In this document: positions 25,574-36,690 of the stretch, in pieces | How the letters are laid out: each line of letters starts with the position of its first letter | Numbering within the stretch: position 1 is the stretch's first letter | From: Beroe forskalii | Taxonomy: Eukaryota; Ctenophora; Nuda; Beroida; Beroidae | DNA length: 64,000 nucleotides | Reading direction: 5' to 3' | NCBI GenBank assembly: GCA_011033025.1 | Contig: WFMF01000081.1 | Coordinates: 248,001 to 312,000 of the forward strand | Position numbers and translations under genes: made by a program | The notes under the pieces: generated by a model | Database searches by the model: none | Told to the model about the DNA's origin: nothing | Seen by the model: only the letters and a program-made list of their open reading frames with translations

Positions 25574-27279
25574 TTTTAGGAACCAAGTCACGCAATATCT
25601 CCTATTGGGTGCATAAGAGTAATAGTACGGAGAACACAGGATGTAGTGCACAGTGCACACACTACACAGGAATGTGCAAATAGAAGATGCAGAGCAAGGG
25701 ACAGGCCGAGAGAGAGTGGGGGAGTCCTCTGTAAAACCAATTAGAGTGAAGCCATGGTAACAGGGAATGGGAGCAATAGAATATTTTACATTACCGTGTG
25801 AAGTGAATTTCTCAAATATATCATGTCACCCCATCAAACCATGCAGAATATATCATACCATCATGTGGAATTAGAGAGAGGAGGGGGACTGGAGAAGTAA
25901 ACAGGCCCAGTTATCATGCATATGAGAGCAATATCCCAGTTATACAGTCATAGATATATTCCATCAGGATATACAATGGGTTGTTATAACAATGGCATTG
26001 TTTGACCTAATGAAAGACAAATCTGTTTTGAGGAATGGTCTGTAGAAAGAATTTGAATGAGATTGGTATATGATATTTATGAATAATACACTAAGTGAAC
26101 CTAAGTTAACTGCCTCGTACTTGTTGTAGAATTTTGTACATGTAGAGTATTGTTTCTCATGGATTCGTGGGAATTCTCGCTTGGTGATTGAATGAAAATG
26201 GCGAGTTTGCCCTTTTCGCACAGCACTGAAACTCCTTTGAAGAAGTAGGAAAAGGTTCCACTCATCAGGATGTAAAACTCAATCTTAAATCTTTAAATTG
26301 AGTAGATTCGATGGTGTTAATGAGACAAAATGGAACCCAGAATATAAGGTGAAGTAGTTCAACTGGGTTCGAGAATGTAGGTATTGACCGACTTGTACAT
26401 CACAAATATTTGCTCGCTATAAAAGGCCTTATTAAAATTCAACAAAGCTGTACCTATAACGGAAAACCTGACACCTTGTCAAATACTTTCTTACTTTAGT
26501 GCTTCAATTAGGAATGCAAAATTAGCAAAAGATTATCGGCTAAGGCAAAAATGCACAAAATTCAGAATTTAATAATATCTATTTCAGCATTGTCAATGTT
26601 GTTATATGTTCTCAGATATCACAAAAAAGAACTCCTCAGAAGAATTAGAACTTGTTTCCTGGTCATTGTCTTACGCCTGCTAGCACAAAAAGCACTTTTA
26701 TCCTTCCAATTTCTTTGACCAACACAGAAATAGCGTTGCTTTTCGTCACGCTTACGCATATTTACATAGCGGAGTGAACGTGTTGAAATACTCCACATTA
26801 CCCTATCCACTAAAGTAACCACACCCTCTGACGTACCAATATTAATAATCTCCTGATAATGATATACAGCTGTAGTCTTTACGTGGACACTGCTATTTTA
26901 TATAGTGTACAGCTATATCACCAGTCACCACCACTGACAGTGCTAGTAAGACTCTGCACATATAAAATATCTGAATACTAAAGTATGTTGGCCGTTGGAA
27001 CGTGTAATATACCAGCCAAGTTTTGGCATATAGAATACAAATTTTCGCTTATAAATATAGGAATGTTTAGCACTCGACAGCAAGAGAGCTCGGTAGTATA
27101 GCACACACACATTTATATTTGCCGTGATATATGTATGTATCTCGGACACTGGGGGAGAAGAAGGTGGAGCGCTGATTACATTCCATTCTAATGACACGAA
27201 GTGAAGTATTGCATGTCGAGAGCGAATTACTCCAGTGGATGATTGTGTGTGCAGTGGAGGATTCCACCGAGATACCGAG
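25572..27279. other. No recognised gene
   Basis: AT-rich sequence without a recognisable gene. The 118-codon minus-strand frame at 26943..27299 runs through the E-box cluster, has no domain, and is probably chance. Confidence 0.5.
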
Positions 27280-27348
27280 CACGTGGTCACGTGACTCACG
27301 TCACGTGACCTCCACCTGACCTATATAACTGGAGCACGGTCTCTCAGT
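27280..27348 (+). promoter_or_regulatory. Putative core promoter with three E-boxes
   Basis: Three CACGTG palindromes lie within 28 bp (27280..27285, 27288..27293, 27302..27307). The last two are embedded in GTCACGTGAC, the CLEAR/E-box form bound by TFEB/MITF- or USF-type factors. A TATATAA box follows at 27322..27328 and a TCAGT initiator at 27344..27348, the arthropod Inr form. The TATA-to-Inr distance is about 24 bp, slightly short of the usual 30. A donor-like TAG/GTGAAG near 27373 could end a short first exon. No coding exon downstream was recognised before the LINE at 30100, so the target gene is unknown. Confidence 0.4.
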
Positions 27349-27373
27349 AAATTTAATTTCATATGTCTCCTAG

Positions 27374-28484
27374 GTGAAGGGTGTAGCAGCGGAATGTACA
27401 CTCGTCAGTGTGTGTGGGAATGGTATACGTGTGGGGTTCGAGCGTATTATGATCTGGTTTCATTAAAGTTAAGTATGCTTAAGAAGTAGCATATATGTTC
27501 TGTTATTGGCTTACTTAGAGGATTTAATTCATTAAATGCTCAAATATTTATGTAAGGAATGAGTGAATGGGCGGATGTAAAAATGCGCGGAATGAATTTG
27601 AAAACTCGCTCAAAAAGAATAAAATGTTCTATTCTAGAGGACCTCTTGGTTGAGCGAGAAATAAGGGTTTTTAATGCAGGTGCCGGCAGATGGAACGAAG
27701 TGATTAGCATAATATGACGTTTTTAGACTTTAATTGCGACATTCTGACATTAACCTAGCCTTAAAATGTTATTTTGCGGCACATGTACTCGCTCATTAGC
27801 CGTTATTAAGATTTTCTTGGTGCTTTAAAACAAAAGTCAAAGGTATACGACGTAGGTTATTAGCACAATCTATTTTTAGAAACACAATTTAACACGCCAT
27901 GCTGTTAGTTGGCCTGTTAGTTGTGGGCTCCTTAGCATTAGAACAATACTCTACAATAAAATAAAGAGTACACTTTTTAATGATTATTCTTTATTGAGCT
28001 TGATCTGAGTTTTATGTTGAGAAAAGCGGCCATTGTTATAATAAAATATGATCTGCAACTGTTGATTGTTGACCTCTTACTATGCTACTTAAATTGAGAG
28101 TTATCATATATTCATATTTGTGGTTATCATTAGAGATAGGACATATTTAAACTTGAATTCATGAACTTCATCTGTTCTCCAGAAGTAAGTGTAGTTATCG
28201 GTGAAATTAGATGTCATTTATGGTTATGGCTGCTCCTGCACATAACTAAGCAACGAATTATTGAGTTTATTCAACAAAAACTAGACATGTTGCTGCTCTG
28301 TGTTCGTAGACAAGTTGAATATTTAAATATTTCCTCAGCATATCTTAACTTTCACATACCCTCATAGATTAACTCACACTGTCAGCTACTAGTGACTAGA
28401 CATATCGGCACTGTGTTTATGTGAGCTTATATTATATTGAAGAGTTAGCTGGTTTGAACTAAGATAGTTTTTGAGAGCTGAGAG
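27374..28484. other. No recognised gene
   Basis: AT-rich sequence downstream of the putative promoter. Only short chance-like open frames (for example 28161..28367 +) were seen. Confidence 0.5.
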
Positions 28485-28622
28485 AGACGTAGAGTGAGGG
28501 AGGCAGTGAAAAAAGGCTGAGAGAGGGCGGTAAAGAGAGCAAGATAGAGAGCAAGAAAGAGAGAAAGAAAGAGAGCAAGAAAGAGAGCAAGAAAGAGAGC
28601 AAGAAAGAGAGCTGGGAGGGGA
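28485..28622. repeat. Purine-rich GA/GAAA low-complexity tract
   Basis: A long homopurine stretch on the + strand. It includes perfect repeats of a 12-bp AAAGAGAGCAAG unit around 28535..28612. The mirror-symmetric purine run could form triplex (H-)DNA. Confidence 0.8.
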
Positions 28623-28754
28623 GGACGCTCTCCATCATATAATCTCGTGGTAGTAGTAGTACTAGAGATGTTATTAGTACCATTATCCCCGACAAAGCAG
28701 CTGCCAAGCTACCCATCTTATATAAGAAGAGGAAGAAGGAGAAAGGCTCTTCAA

Positions 28755-28757
<3 letters not shown>

Positions 28758-28791
<34 letters not shown>
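28758..28791. repeat. (GT)n microsatellite, about 17 units
   Basis: An uninterrupted GT tract, responsible for the Cys-Val and Thr-His translations in overlapping frames. Confidence 0.95.
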
Positions 28792-28793
<2 letters not shown>

Positions 28794-30099
28794 ACTTGTG
28801 TAATAAACAGTGCTGGTTATGGTATATATCATATATATACACCATGTTATGGCTCTATATAGCTCTGTGAGAGACTGTATATATAATACACTCATAGAGC
28901 TCGGGAGTAATGATTCTCAGAATTCACTGAGTAAATTATACTGCAGTATAGAAATTGACGATGAAAGTAAGGACACTCAAATATTTTATAATATATTATA
29001 GTATCAGGTCGGGGGAAAGTAAACAGTGGAGTAGAAGGATCTGATTAAGACAACTCATGAATCAACCCACATTCCTCTTTATATAACCAATGATACCCAG
29101 GAAATATATAGCTATATAGGTAGGGCTTGGGAAGGAAACGAGGAGTCACTTTTACTGCGGCATATTACCTTTTCAGATATGTTTTATATCTGGCCAACGC
29201 AAGTTCGACTAAAGAAGATGCACGATGTTCAATCAGTTCGAAGGCAAAATATGTAATAAATATAAACGGCTATACTAAAAACGAAGTGGATAGGTATATA
29301 ATGGATAGATTGTACAACACAATATAGAACGTCGTCTCTCTGCGCTATTTTGGGTCAGTCAATGGCCAGTTCGTTCACAAAGTGAAGGTATATAAAACAA
29401 TGTGTACTGGTGTGCCAGCAATTCAATGTGTGTAGTGCTTTTGTCATGCCTCACGTGAATAAAGGTAGAGTGTAACTAGGACAAAGACAAAATATATTAA
29501 TTTCTAATTAGTTGACATCGGCACACCAAGCTAATTAAACATCAATATTGCACTGCCTATCAAAATATTCTCGATTCATAAGCTCTGTTCTCTAATTTTT
29601 GGAATTTATACAAAGAATAAAGTTTATATTATTAAATTCTATAGATTTCAGATTTAGAGGATAACATGGCAAGACCAAAATGAATAGGAACCTAAATTTC
29701 AGCAGAAATATTTTGACGCCAATGCAAAATATATGAACAAATATAACCACGCAAATGGATAAAGAAACTGTTGGAATCGAAGGAAAATTTATTTTTTTGG
29801 GTGTTGCCTTGTTTATGTTTTACCTTTGTACTGATAAACACAAGAAATTGTCATTGAATATTTCCCAGAAATTATACTCAAGTTAACAACACTATACTCA
29901 AGTTAACAACACTACTAATTACAATCAAATTTGAGGAACCCTACCAATTCCCCAAAAGTCCGCTATAAAGCAGTGAAGTGAAGCTTAGGCTCACATCACA
30001 TCTAACTTTTGCCTTCTGCAAGAGCTTAGAGAATCCTTCTGCTGTGATAGATCAGGACACAATCATGACAAGGCAGAAGATGACTCCGAGACTGCTGGT
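28792..30099. other. No recognised gene; LINE 5' flank
   Basis: AT-rich sequence. A 21-bp unit (ACTATACTCAAGTTAACAAC) is duplicated at about 29872..29913. The in-frame open stretch upstream of the LINE ORF1 begins at 29989, after a TAG, and probably belongs to the 5' part of that element. Confidence 0.45.
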
Positions 30100-31410
30100 A
30101 TGTCTAGAGACAGCAGTGAAAACAACAGCAACAACAACAACTCTGCAACTCCCCATGGACTCATTGATGCCAATTCCGGTATTTGTTTATCTTGCAATGA
30201 CCCACATGCTTTGGATGTTCATCTTGCCTGTTTTTGGTGTGATAGTAAAATACATGCTGTATGTAGAGATGCTGTTGTTGAAAAAATGATTGACAAGAAA
30301 AGTGATGAAATAGTCTGTACCAGGTCATTCTATAACACATTCAAAAGTAACACTGATTCTCAGGTATACCAAAAACGGCCCCATAGCTTTGTTTTCCTTT
30401 GTGATCCCTGCAGAACCACTATTGAAATCCAAAAGTGCTCTTCTCAGCAAAACAAAGTTGAACAACTGGATGCCCGTGTCAATACGCTCACCTCTAATGT
30501 TGGGAACTTGTCATCTGATGTTTCTCAGATCAAGACCATGCTTGAGCAGGTAATCACAAATAAACCTGTCAATCCCATTGTAGCTGATAACATAACACCA
30601 GCTCCTGTCACTGGAAATGTTTGGAGTGACCCAGAAAAAGTGAAGAACATGATAACCAAGGCTACTATGGTTATTGACAAAACAGCTGATAGCTCTGGCA
30701 GAAACATGCAAGATCTTGAAAATATGGTAACTGAGAATGGTATTCATGTCAACAAAATCTACCAGGACCGCTCAGGTAACACAGTTGTGGAACTACCAAC
30801 ACAGAACCACAGGACTGCTTTGGCTGAAAAACTTACCCAGTCAAGTGTGAGTTTTAAGAATCAGGATGATCTACAGCCAACTATATCCATTGCCAATTTA
30901 CAAAGTGAACTTACTAAAGAGGATCTGGCAAATAAAGTTATGAGATCCCACCCTGAAATTAAATCTCTCATTGATAGTGGTGGTACTTTCAATGTTCTAC
31001 ATATCAGGAAACAGAATAACAATGATAGATTCCAGGCCAATGTTCGTGTCAGTAATGCTGTGAGACAATTTATTGATAATATTGGTAATAGACTTTATAT
31101 TGGTCTTCAATCATGCAAAGTTCATGATCACTTTTTCATAAAACGTTGCAACCGGTGTCAAAAATTTGGTCACTTTGTTAGTGAATGTAAAGCAGAAAAA
31201 CCAACCTGTGGTAACTGTGCTTCTGATGATCATCAGACCAAGGACTGTAATGCTGTCAGCAACCCTACTTGTTCTAATTGTAAATCATCTAAAAATCCTG
31301 AGATCAGTGTTAATCACAAACACAAGGCTTCTGATGTTAGCTGTGGTAGTTACAAGCAAGCGCAGGAAAAGCTCAAGAAATCAATTATGTACTACAACTC
31401 AAAAAACTAG
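30100..31410 (+). CDS. Non-LTR retrotransposon ORF1 protein (PHD + CCHC)
   Basis: A 436-codon intact frame encoding the nucleic-acid-binding ORF1 protein of a LINE, probably of the CR1/Jockey-related group. Near the N terminus a C4HC3-like zinc finger is visible: C29, C32, C44, C47, H52, C55, and C101/C104 (CDPC), resembling the PHD-type finger found in some LINE ORF1s. A heptad-rich segment follows (about 118-150, e.g. VEQLDARVNTLTSNVGNLSS), probably a trimerising coiled coil. The middle (about 215-345) may be an RRM-like domain. The C terminus has two CCHC knuckles (C350-C353-H358-C363 and C370-C373-H378-C383) and a third, degenerate one (C391-C394...C415). The Met at 30100 is the first in frame, but the frame is open back to 29989. 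ORF2 begins immediately after, in another frame. No stops or frameshifts are present, unlike other transposons here. Confidence 0.88.
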   Translation: MSRDSSENNSNNNNSATPHGLIDANSGICLSCNDPHALDVHLACFWCDSKIHAVCRDAVVEKMIDKKSDEIVCTRSFYNTFKSNTDSQVYQKRPHSFVFLCDPCRTTIEIQKCSSQQNKVEQLDARVNTLTSNVGNLSSDVSQIKTMLEQVITNKPVNPIVADNITPAPVTGNVWSDPEKVKNMITKATMVIDKTADSSGRNMQDLENMVTENGIHVNKIYQDRSGNTVVELPTQNHRTALAEKLTQSSVSFKNQDDLQPTISIANLQSELTKEDLANKVMRSHPEIKSLIDSGGTFNVLHIRKQNNNDRFQANVRVSNAVRQFIDNIGNRLYIGLQSCKVHDHFFIKRCNRCQKFGHFVSECKAEKPTCGNCASDDHQTKDCNAVSNPTCSNCKSSKNPEISVNHKHKASDVSCGSYKQAQEKLKKSIMYYNSKN

Positions 31411-31495
31411 CTGAGAAAGATCTGGAAATCAGCAAATTTCAGCCTTTGTGCATATGCTGGAATACAAGATCTCTTAACAACAAGGTTGACAAAGT
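31407..31495 (+). pseudogene. LINE ORF2 start, truncated endonuclease
   Basis: Overlapping the ORF1 stop in the -1 frame, the sequence reads LAEKDLEISKF...CICWNTRSLNNKVDKV. The WNTRSLNNK segment is the expected start of the APE-type endonuclease domain (N-x-R-S-L) at the N terminus of LINE ORF2. Coding similarity ends near 31495, where a ~150-bp satellite begins. No remaining endonuclease or reverse transcriptase sequence follows, so this copy is truncated at the 3' side. The short overlap resembles the ORF1/ORF2 layout of many two-ORF LINEs. Confidence 0.7.
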
Positions 31496-31507
31496 AATGG
31501 AATTCAT

Positions 31508-32320
31508 GAAGGGAAACCCCCTTCGGGCCCCTTTTGGGCCGAGATAAAAATTTTCCCGTTTTGGGGTTGGCCCAAAAAAAGGGTTTTTTGGCCCCTTTGA
31601 GAACTTTAATGCTGCATTACTTTTTCCAAATTTTGATGCCTGAAATCTTATTTGTTCATGCAGGTGGTCAAAAATAAAGTTTTGACCAATAACTTGTTTT
31701 CTGGGTGAGCACATGTTCAATAATAATTCCAATATGAAGTTCGTTATCGCGATTCTGTTGAGCTATGAATGGAACCTTCATGACCTTCTTAGGCCGAGAT
31801 AGTTTCCAGTTTTGCGGTTGGCCCAAAATAAGGTTTTTGGCCCATAACTCATTTTCTGTGCATTTAGGCATATCTTCATCAACAATTGTGGTGATGCGAT
31901 TCTTTAAGCTATAAACGAACCTGTACGACCTTCCCCGACTGAGATATGAAATGTTGGCCAAAAATAAGGTTTTTTGGCCCATAACTCATTTTCTGTGAAT
32001 TTTAGGGCTTATCTTTATCAACAATTGTCTGTAAATGTGATGATTGCGATTCTTTTTAAGCTATAAACGGAACCTGTGACCTTCCCCGACCGAGATATGA
32101 ATTTGCACCCTGCAGGTGGCCAAAAATGACGTTTTTTGGCCCATAACTCATTTTCTGTGCATTTTAGGGCATATTCTAATTGACAATTGTCAATAAATGT
32201 GATGATTGTGATTCGTTTGAGCTAAAACCGAGTCTGTACGACCTTCCTAGACCAAGATATGAATTTCATATTGTGCGCTGATAGAAAAAGGGCGTGGCCC
32301 AAAAGGGGTCGAGCACCATC
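31508..32320. repeat. Degenerate tandem repeat, ~135-160 bp units
   Basis: Four to five diverged units can be anchored on TTTTTGGCCCATAACTCATT (near 31838, 31970, 32130; a diverged copy near 31685). They share the following blocks TCTTCATCAACAATTGT, GATTCTTTAAGCTATAAACG and CGACCTTCCCCGA(C/G)(T/C)GAGATATGAA. Spacing is about 130-160 bp. The outer edges (CCCCTTTTGGGCC near 31528 and GGCCCAAAAGGGG near 32300) are inverted, so the array may be part of a larger TIR element. Confidence 0.75.
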
Positions 32321-33142
32321 TGAAAAATTTGCTCCCGGGCTTTTTTCGTTTAGAATGGTCCAAAGAAGGTATAACAACTGTCCATAGAACTCTAACAATT
32401 TTTGCAGATTTCCTCCAAAATATGTGCTTTACCTACCAGACTAAGAGGGGTGGGATATTCTACTTTGTTATTTATAGAGCAAAATGCGTGGGCAGATGGG
32501 TAGCTTGTCGAAAATTTAAAAACTTTGGTTACAAAATTTAGATAAAAGGAAGAAACAGTCGCGCATATGATAATATTAAATTTGTGATTTCACATTTTGA
32601 GTGTTAGGACAAACCCCAAAATAAATACTTTAAATTTATTTAATTCATTTCATTATAAAGTACCTCTCAGCCTTATTAACCGGCCATCTAATTTATCACG
32701 AAAATGTGACAAATTTGCTATGGATTATGTAACCTTAGTATGCAAATACGTAGCGTAATAATCTAAATATGTTTCCATGTTCCTATGATCTAACGAGTCC
32801 TACATGCCACTTTAAAGGGGGCAACACGATGATTTGACAGTTTTATTTCCACACACGTAACACAACAGCAGAATTCCTTACACTGAGGAATAATATACTA
32901 AAGTTGCTATTATTAGCAACGAATGTTGCCACTATATGTGCGTTAGAAGTCCCATTTGCCATGCACGTGTGAGTGGCTCGTTCAATGAGCTCATGACAAA
33001 GCTCAACATTCTGGTAGTTTTCGTGGGAGAAGATAAATCTAATGAACCTAACGTTTTATAATTATTTCTTAAATTCTATAATGATTTTTTTTTCCAATTT
33101 TACCATTTGTTATCTCTGAAAAGTACCTACATATTCTTAGAC
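32321..33142. other. No recognised gene
   Basis: AT-rich DNA between the satellite and the MITE. Nothing recognised; the LINE ORF2 does not resume here. Confidence 0.5.
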
Positions 33143-33663
33143 TACCTTAGTACACTTAAGAACGGCGTCACTTAATTAGTGCGGTTTGGAAAAAACCGCA
33201 CTAATTAAGTGTACAGTAATTAAGTGCGCGTAAAATTAAGTGTATGCTAATTAAGTGGACAATTTTATGAATTTTGCGTTTTTTTCTAATTTTGGTTTTT
33301 TCGGGCATGAATTAATGAATCATGACCGGCAGCTAAAACTTCGATAGTTTAAAGAATGAAATTATTATGTTGCCTTTCTGAGATATATGCACGGTCCAAA
33401 CTACAGCACTTCTGTACTGTAGTTTGTAGATTAAATAATGGATACTACAACTCATTACTGTTGAAAATTTGTTTCTTGTCATAATTGTAAAATTGTATAT
33501 TGCTGGTCCTATGAATATGATGTCTTGTAATCAAGAGGAAAATTTCAAATTTTATTCATATTTACACATCGTTTTCGATCTCATAAAAAACCGCACTAAT
33601 AAAGTGCGCCGATCTTAAAGTGCGCGCAAATTACGTGATGCCGTTCTTAAGTGTACTAAGGTA
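33143..33663. mobile_element. TA-flanked MITE (Tc1/mariner-like termini)
   Basis: A 521-bp segment bounded by inverted repeats: TACCTTAGTACACTTAAGAA at the left and its reverse complement at the right, extending through ACGGC(G/A)TCAC. The terminal TA on both sides is consistent with a TA target duplication. The interior has no coding capacity but holds repeated AATTAAGTG(C/T)G(C/T) motifs and a strong inner palindrome (33169..33211, arms CACTTAATTAGTGCGGTTT). It is a non-autonomous element; the superfamily is inferred only from the TA flank. Confidence 0.75.
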
Positions 33664-35904
33664 CGCCATTACGGCTGTTTCAGTCCATTCGTTCACTTTG
33701 ATGGAGGTTATTGGGATTATTTAATATTTAACCGGGCACACTGTGGAATGTGTGAGATTTTTGTTCCCAGGGACTCCAGTCTCCAAACAACTCAGCGATT
33801 CTACTCACCTGTCTATTTTTAGTATCACATCTCCGGAGTTTCTATCATTGAGATGCACGGTGAAAGGAGCATAAGGTGGGTCAACTTTGATAAATCACGA
33901 ATTTGTTTTTTAATTCTCAAATCACATTCCATTCCTTCAAACATTCATTACCATGGAATGTACCAACCCAGCCCAAATATTTATTAAAAGATGTTATTTT
34001 TAGCTCAAATAATTTTACCAAGAATATCTTACTATCAACTTATCAAAAATACACACGTTTTAGGTGTCAAGCACAAAAATTTTAGAATAATTCAATACAC
34101 TATTCAAATACCTCATACTATTTTCCCCGTCCACTGAACTGAATGTAAAGAGCGCGTATGCCTTTCCCGACAATAGGTAGGTAGGTATGCTCATATAACC
34201 ATAACCAAACTTGACAATCCTCGCTGTATGCTTCTTATCAAAATGTGAGAAGACAAAACTGCTAGGGCTTATTGTTGGAGCACGCGCCTCCAACAATTAC
34301 TCTAATCAACTCAAATTGAACAATAATTAGATGAACATTCAGTCAGACAAACTTGTAAGACTTCTCTGTTTTGAGAGGCATTATATTTTAATGTTTATCA
34401 CTGAACACTGAGTACAGTATGATGTTGAGTTTAAATTGTGTGCAGGTACCAACGCAAGACTGAAGACGGTGTTGAATTTACGTCCAGAAATTACGTCAAT
34501 GGTGTATTTCACATCTACTCAAAATTCATGACAATAATTTTAAAATTTACCTAATTATTAGATCCTATACTTCAAATGTGGGATCTTCTGATGAAGTATC
34601 GAAGGCAACGATATCTCAAAAAAGTGTCAAGGTTTATTGCTTTACGTTGAAAGAGACGTAGGTACCTACCCATATAACAAGCAATATACCACAATTATAC
34701 CACAATTTTTTATAGTACAGTACACACAGTACTACAGTAGTACAATCCGGCCATATGTCTAGACATAAAACCATTGCATTGCGAATCTAGTGACGCAGAA
34801 GTATTTTGATTAGCTAATTTTAACTCTTATATTAACTCCAGTTATTAAAACCTGGCGAGGGGTGCTGCAATTACAACGTGGGCACGATTCTGCGGACGAG
34901 AACACGAATTACCGTGCAAGATAATTGCATTATCGATTTTGTTATCAGAATGATTTAAGCCCACCCATAAATCACAATTATGATCATTTTTATCAGGGGC
35001 ACTTCGACTAAGAACAATATTTTTCAGGGGGGAAATTTATTGAAAGCTGACGTTTTCCTCTCCTCTATCAGAAACAAAAAATGCGGAAATAAAGCTCAGC
35101 ATCCAACACTTCCACCCCCTCCCCCTTCCCTCAGTAAAGCAGTGAACAGCCTCAAAATTTCATTTTTTTTCTTCAAAAAGTATAACACAGCTTGATGATG
35201 CCGTGCGCTGATAGTCGATATCTTGGCTTCTAGGTAATGTTTATTTTTAATACCATCGCAAGGACTTCTACTGCTCCAGTGCATGGTCAATGATGTTACA
35301 TAATAATTTAATTTCATCGTTTTCCTGATAAACTGTGCACAGGAACTGTACTACACTGCAGATTTGGACACAAGTAATGCATGCCAAAGTTCTTGAAACG
35401 TTAAAATGACATCAATCTAATATCAATAGAATCAAGCCGCTTTTAGTTTTGGTATGAAAGTTGACGAATTATAATTACCCGATGGAGGCTTATTTTGTTT
35501 GACAAAAGATATTTTTAAAGGACAAAAACGAGATTTCTATCCAAAGAACCGGTTCAAAAGGGTCAGTTAAAAAAGGTGTGTAAATAAAGGCCAATTATAA
35601 GATTGACCCATGAGGCAATGTAACAAGTATTTCATAACTTCACCGTGCTGCATTCAGTCATTGGTTTAAACTTGAAGTTCATAATGATCATGATAATATT
35701 CTAATATTCAACATTACATTAATATGATAATTAGCACGAGATTAGGAGAATATTTAGATACAAATTTAATATGAATTAGTAAATTACTGAGCTACTCAGT
35801 AGCCGAGTACACAGTCTCACAAAAGATGTTTAATTACCCAATCAAACATACTTGAGTATATTTTTATCATATGAAAACGCCATCAGAGCATCGCATACCA
35901 ACAT
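33664..35904. other. No confirmed gene
   Basis: AT-rich. A short minus-strand open stretch (about 33808..33880, ending KIDR at a GTGAGT donor) lacks a good acceptor. A C-rich patch lies near 35106..35130. Confidence 0.4.
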
Positions 35905-35938
35905 TCAACTGTGTTCAGCCCAATCCAAGGCTGTGTCG
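35905..35938 (-). CDS. Possible terminal exon of ankyrin-repeat gene
   Basis: On the minus strand an acceptor (TTTGTCTAGATTCAG) is followed by one base and then DTALDWAEHS and a TGA stop. DTALDWAEH matches the helical part of an ankyrin repeat (typically xTALDxAxxxG), and it lies downstream of the ankyrin-repeat exons in the correct orientation. The phase does not fit the last confirmed exon (39347..39429 ends in phase 0; this one needs two bases from its predecessor), so an unrecognised exon must lie between if the link is real. A 2.1-kb transposon occupies most of that gap. Ten residues can match by chance. Confidence 0.3.
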
Positions 35939-36285
35939 CTGAATCTAGACAAATTCAATGCGTGACGCAGACCAAAGTAGCGAATAAATTTGAAACATGA
36001 TGTCAGAAAATGAATAAAATTTAATGTACACTATTAAAATTTCAGTGCCACCCATGAAAGCAATAACTTCCATTAACTTCGTCCATTTCGTCACTACCCT
36101 GCTGAACTTACATTTCTCGGCATCTTTCAAAGATGTGAATTTCTTCTGAAAACACTTTCAGAACGGTAGATAGAAGAAATGCGTACACATCTAGTGTCTA
36201 GCTACACAGCCATGAACTTTTGTACTTGGTCAAATTCAGGTATATTACTACTGCAGGAGATGTTACTATATAACGACATCTCTTC

Positions 36286-36316
36286 CCATGCAACAGAGCC
36301 ATGCTCTGTTGCATGG
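36286..36316. repeat. Perfect 14-bp inverted repeat, 3-nt loop
   Basis: CCATGCAACAGAGC and its exact reverse complement are separated by CAT. There is no T-run or gene end beside it, so it is not an obvious terminator. Confidence 0.85.
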
Positions 36317-36690
36317 CTCATCAGAGAGAAACGACTTGGGTAACCATCAGAGAGACATTTCATGTAATTACGATAATATTTCCCAGGTCAGGTGGTAGGT
36401 GTCCGAGTGACGTCACAAACACATTTAACAGCAGGTAGAGTGTTCAAAATAATAACAATATTTGTAGACGTATCAAGGATACATGAATATAACATGCCAT
36501 TGCCATAGTAGAACAATATAACAATATGTTGAAGAATGCGCATCAAAATCTGGTTACTTAGTTAATGTTCTCAGTAATAATAAGCGAGTTATGCTGAAAA
36601 TTAATCTCAAATCTGTCGATTTATTATGATAATATGATATTACGAATGATTATAAATGGTTATAAATGGAAGAAAAATCTCAGGAATTTT

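Noticed and set aside
25350..25683. ORFs with poly(Thr-His) or poly(Cys-Val)
   Set aside because: Direct translation of the (AC)n microsatellite; the same holds for the (GT)n and (CA)n tracts near 28760 and 61980.
33808..33880. Minus-strand stretch reading PPYAPFTVHLNDRNSG up to a GTGAGT donor
   Set aside because: Only about 25 codons, no convincing acceptor (only a weak AAAG), and no recognised family.
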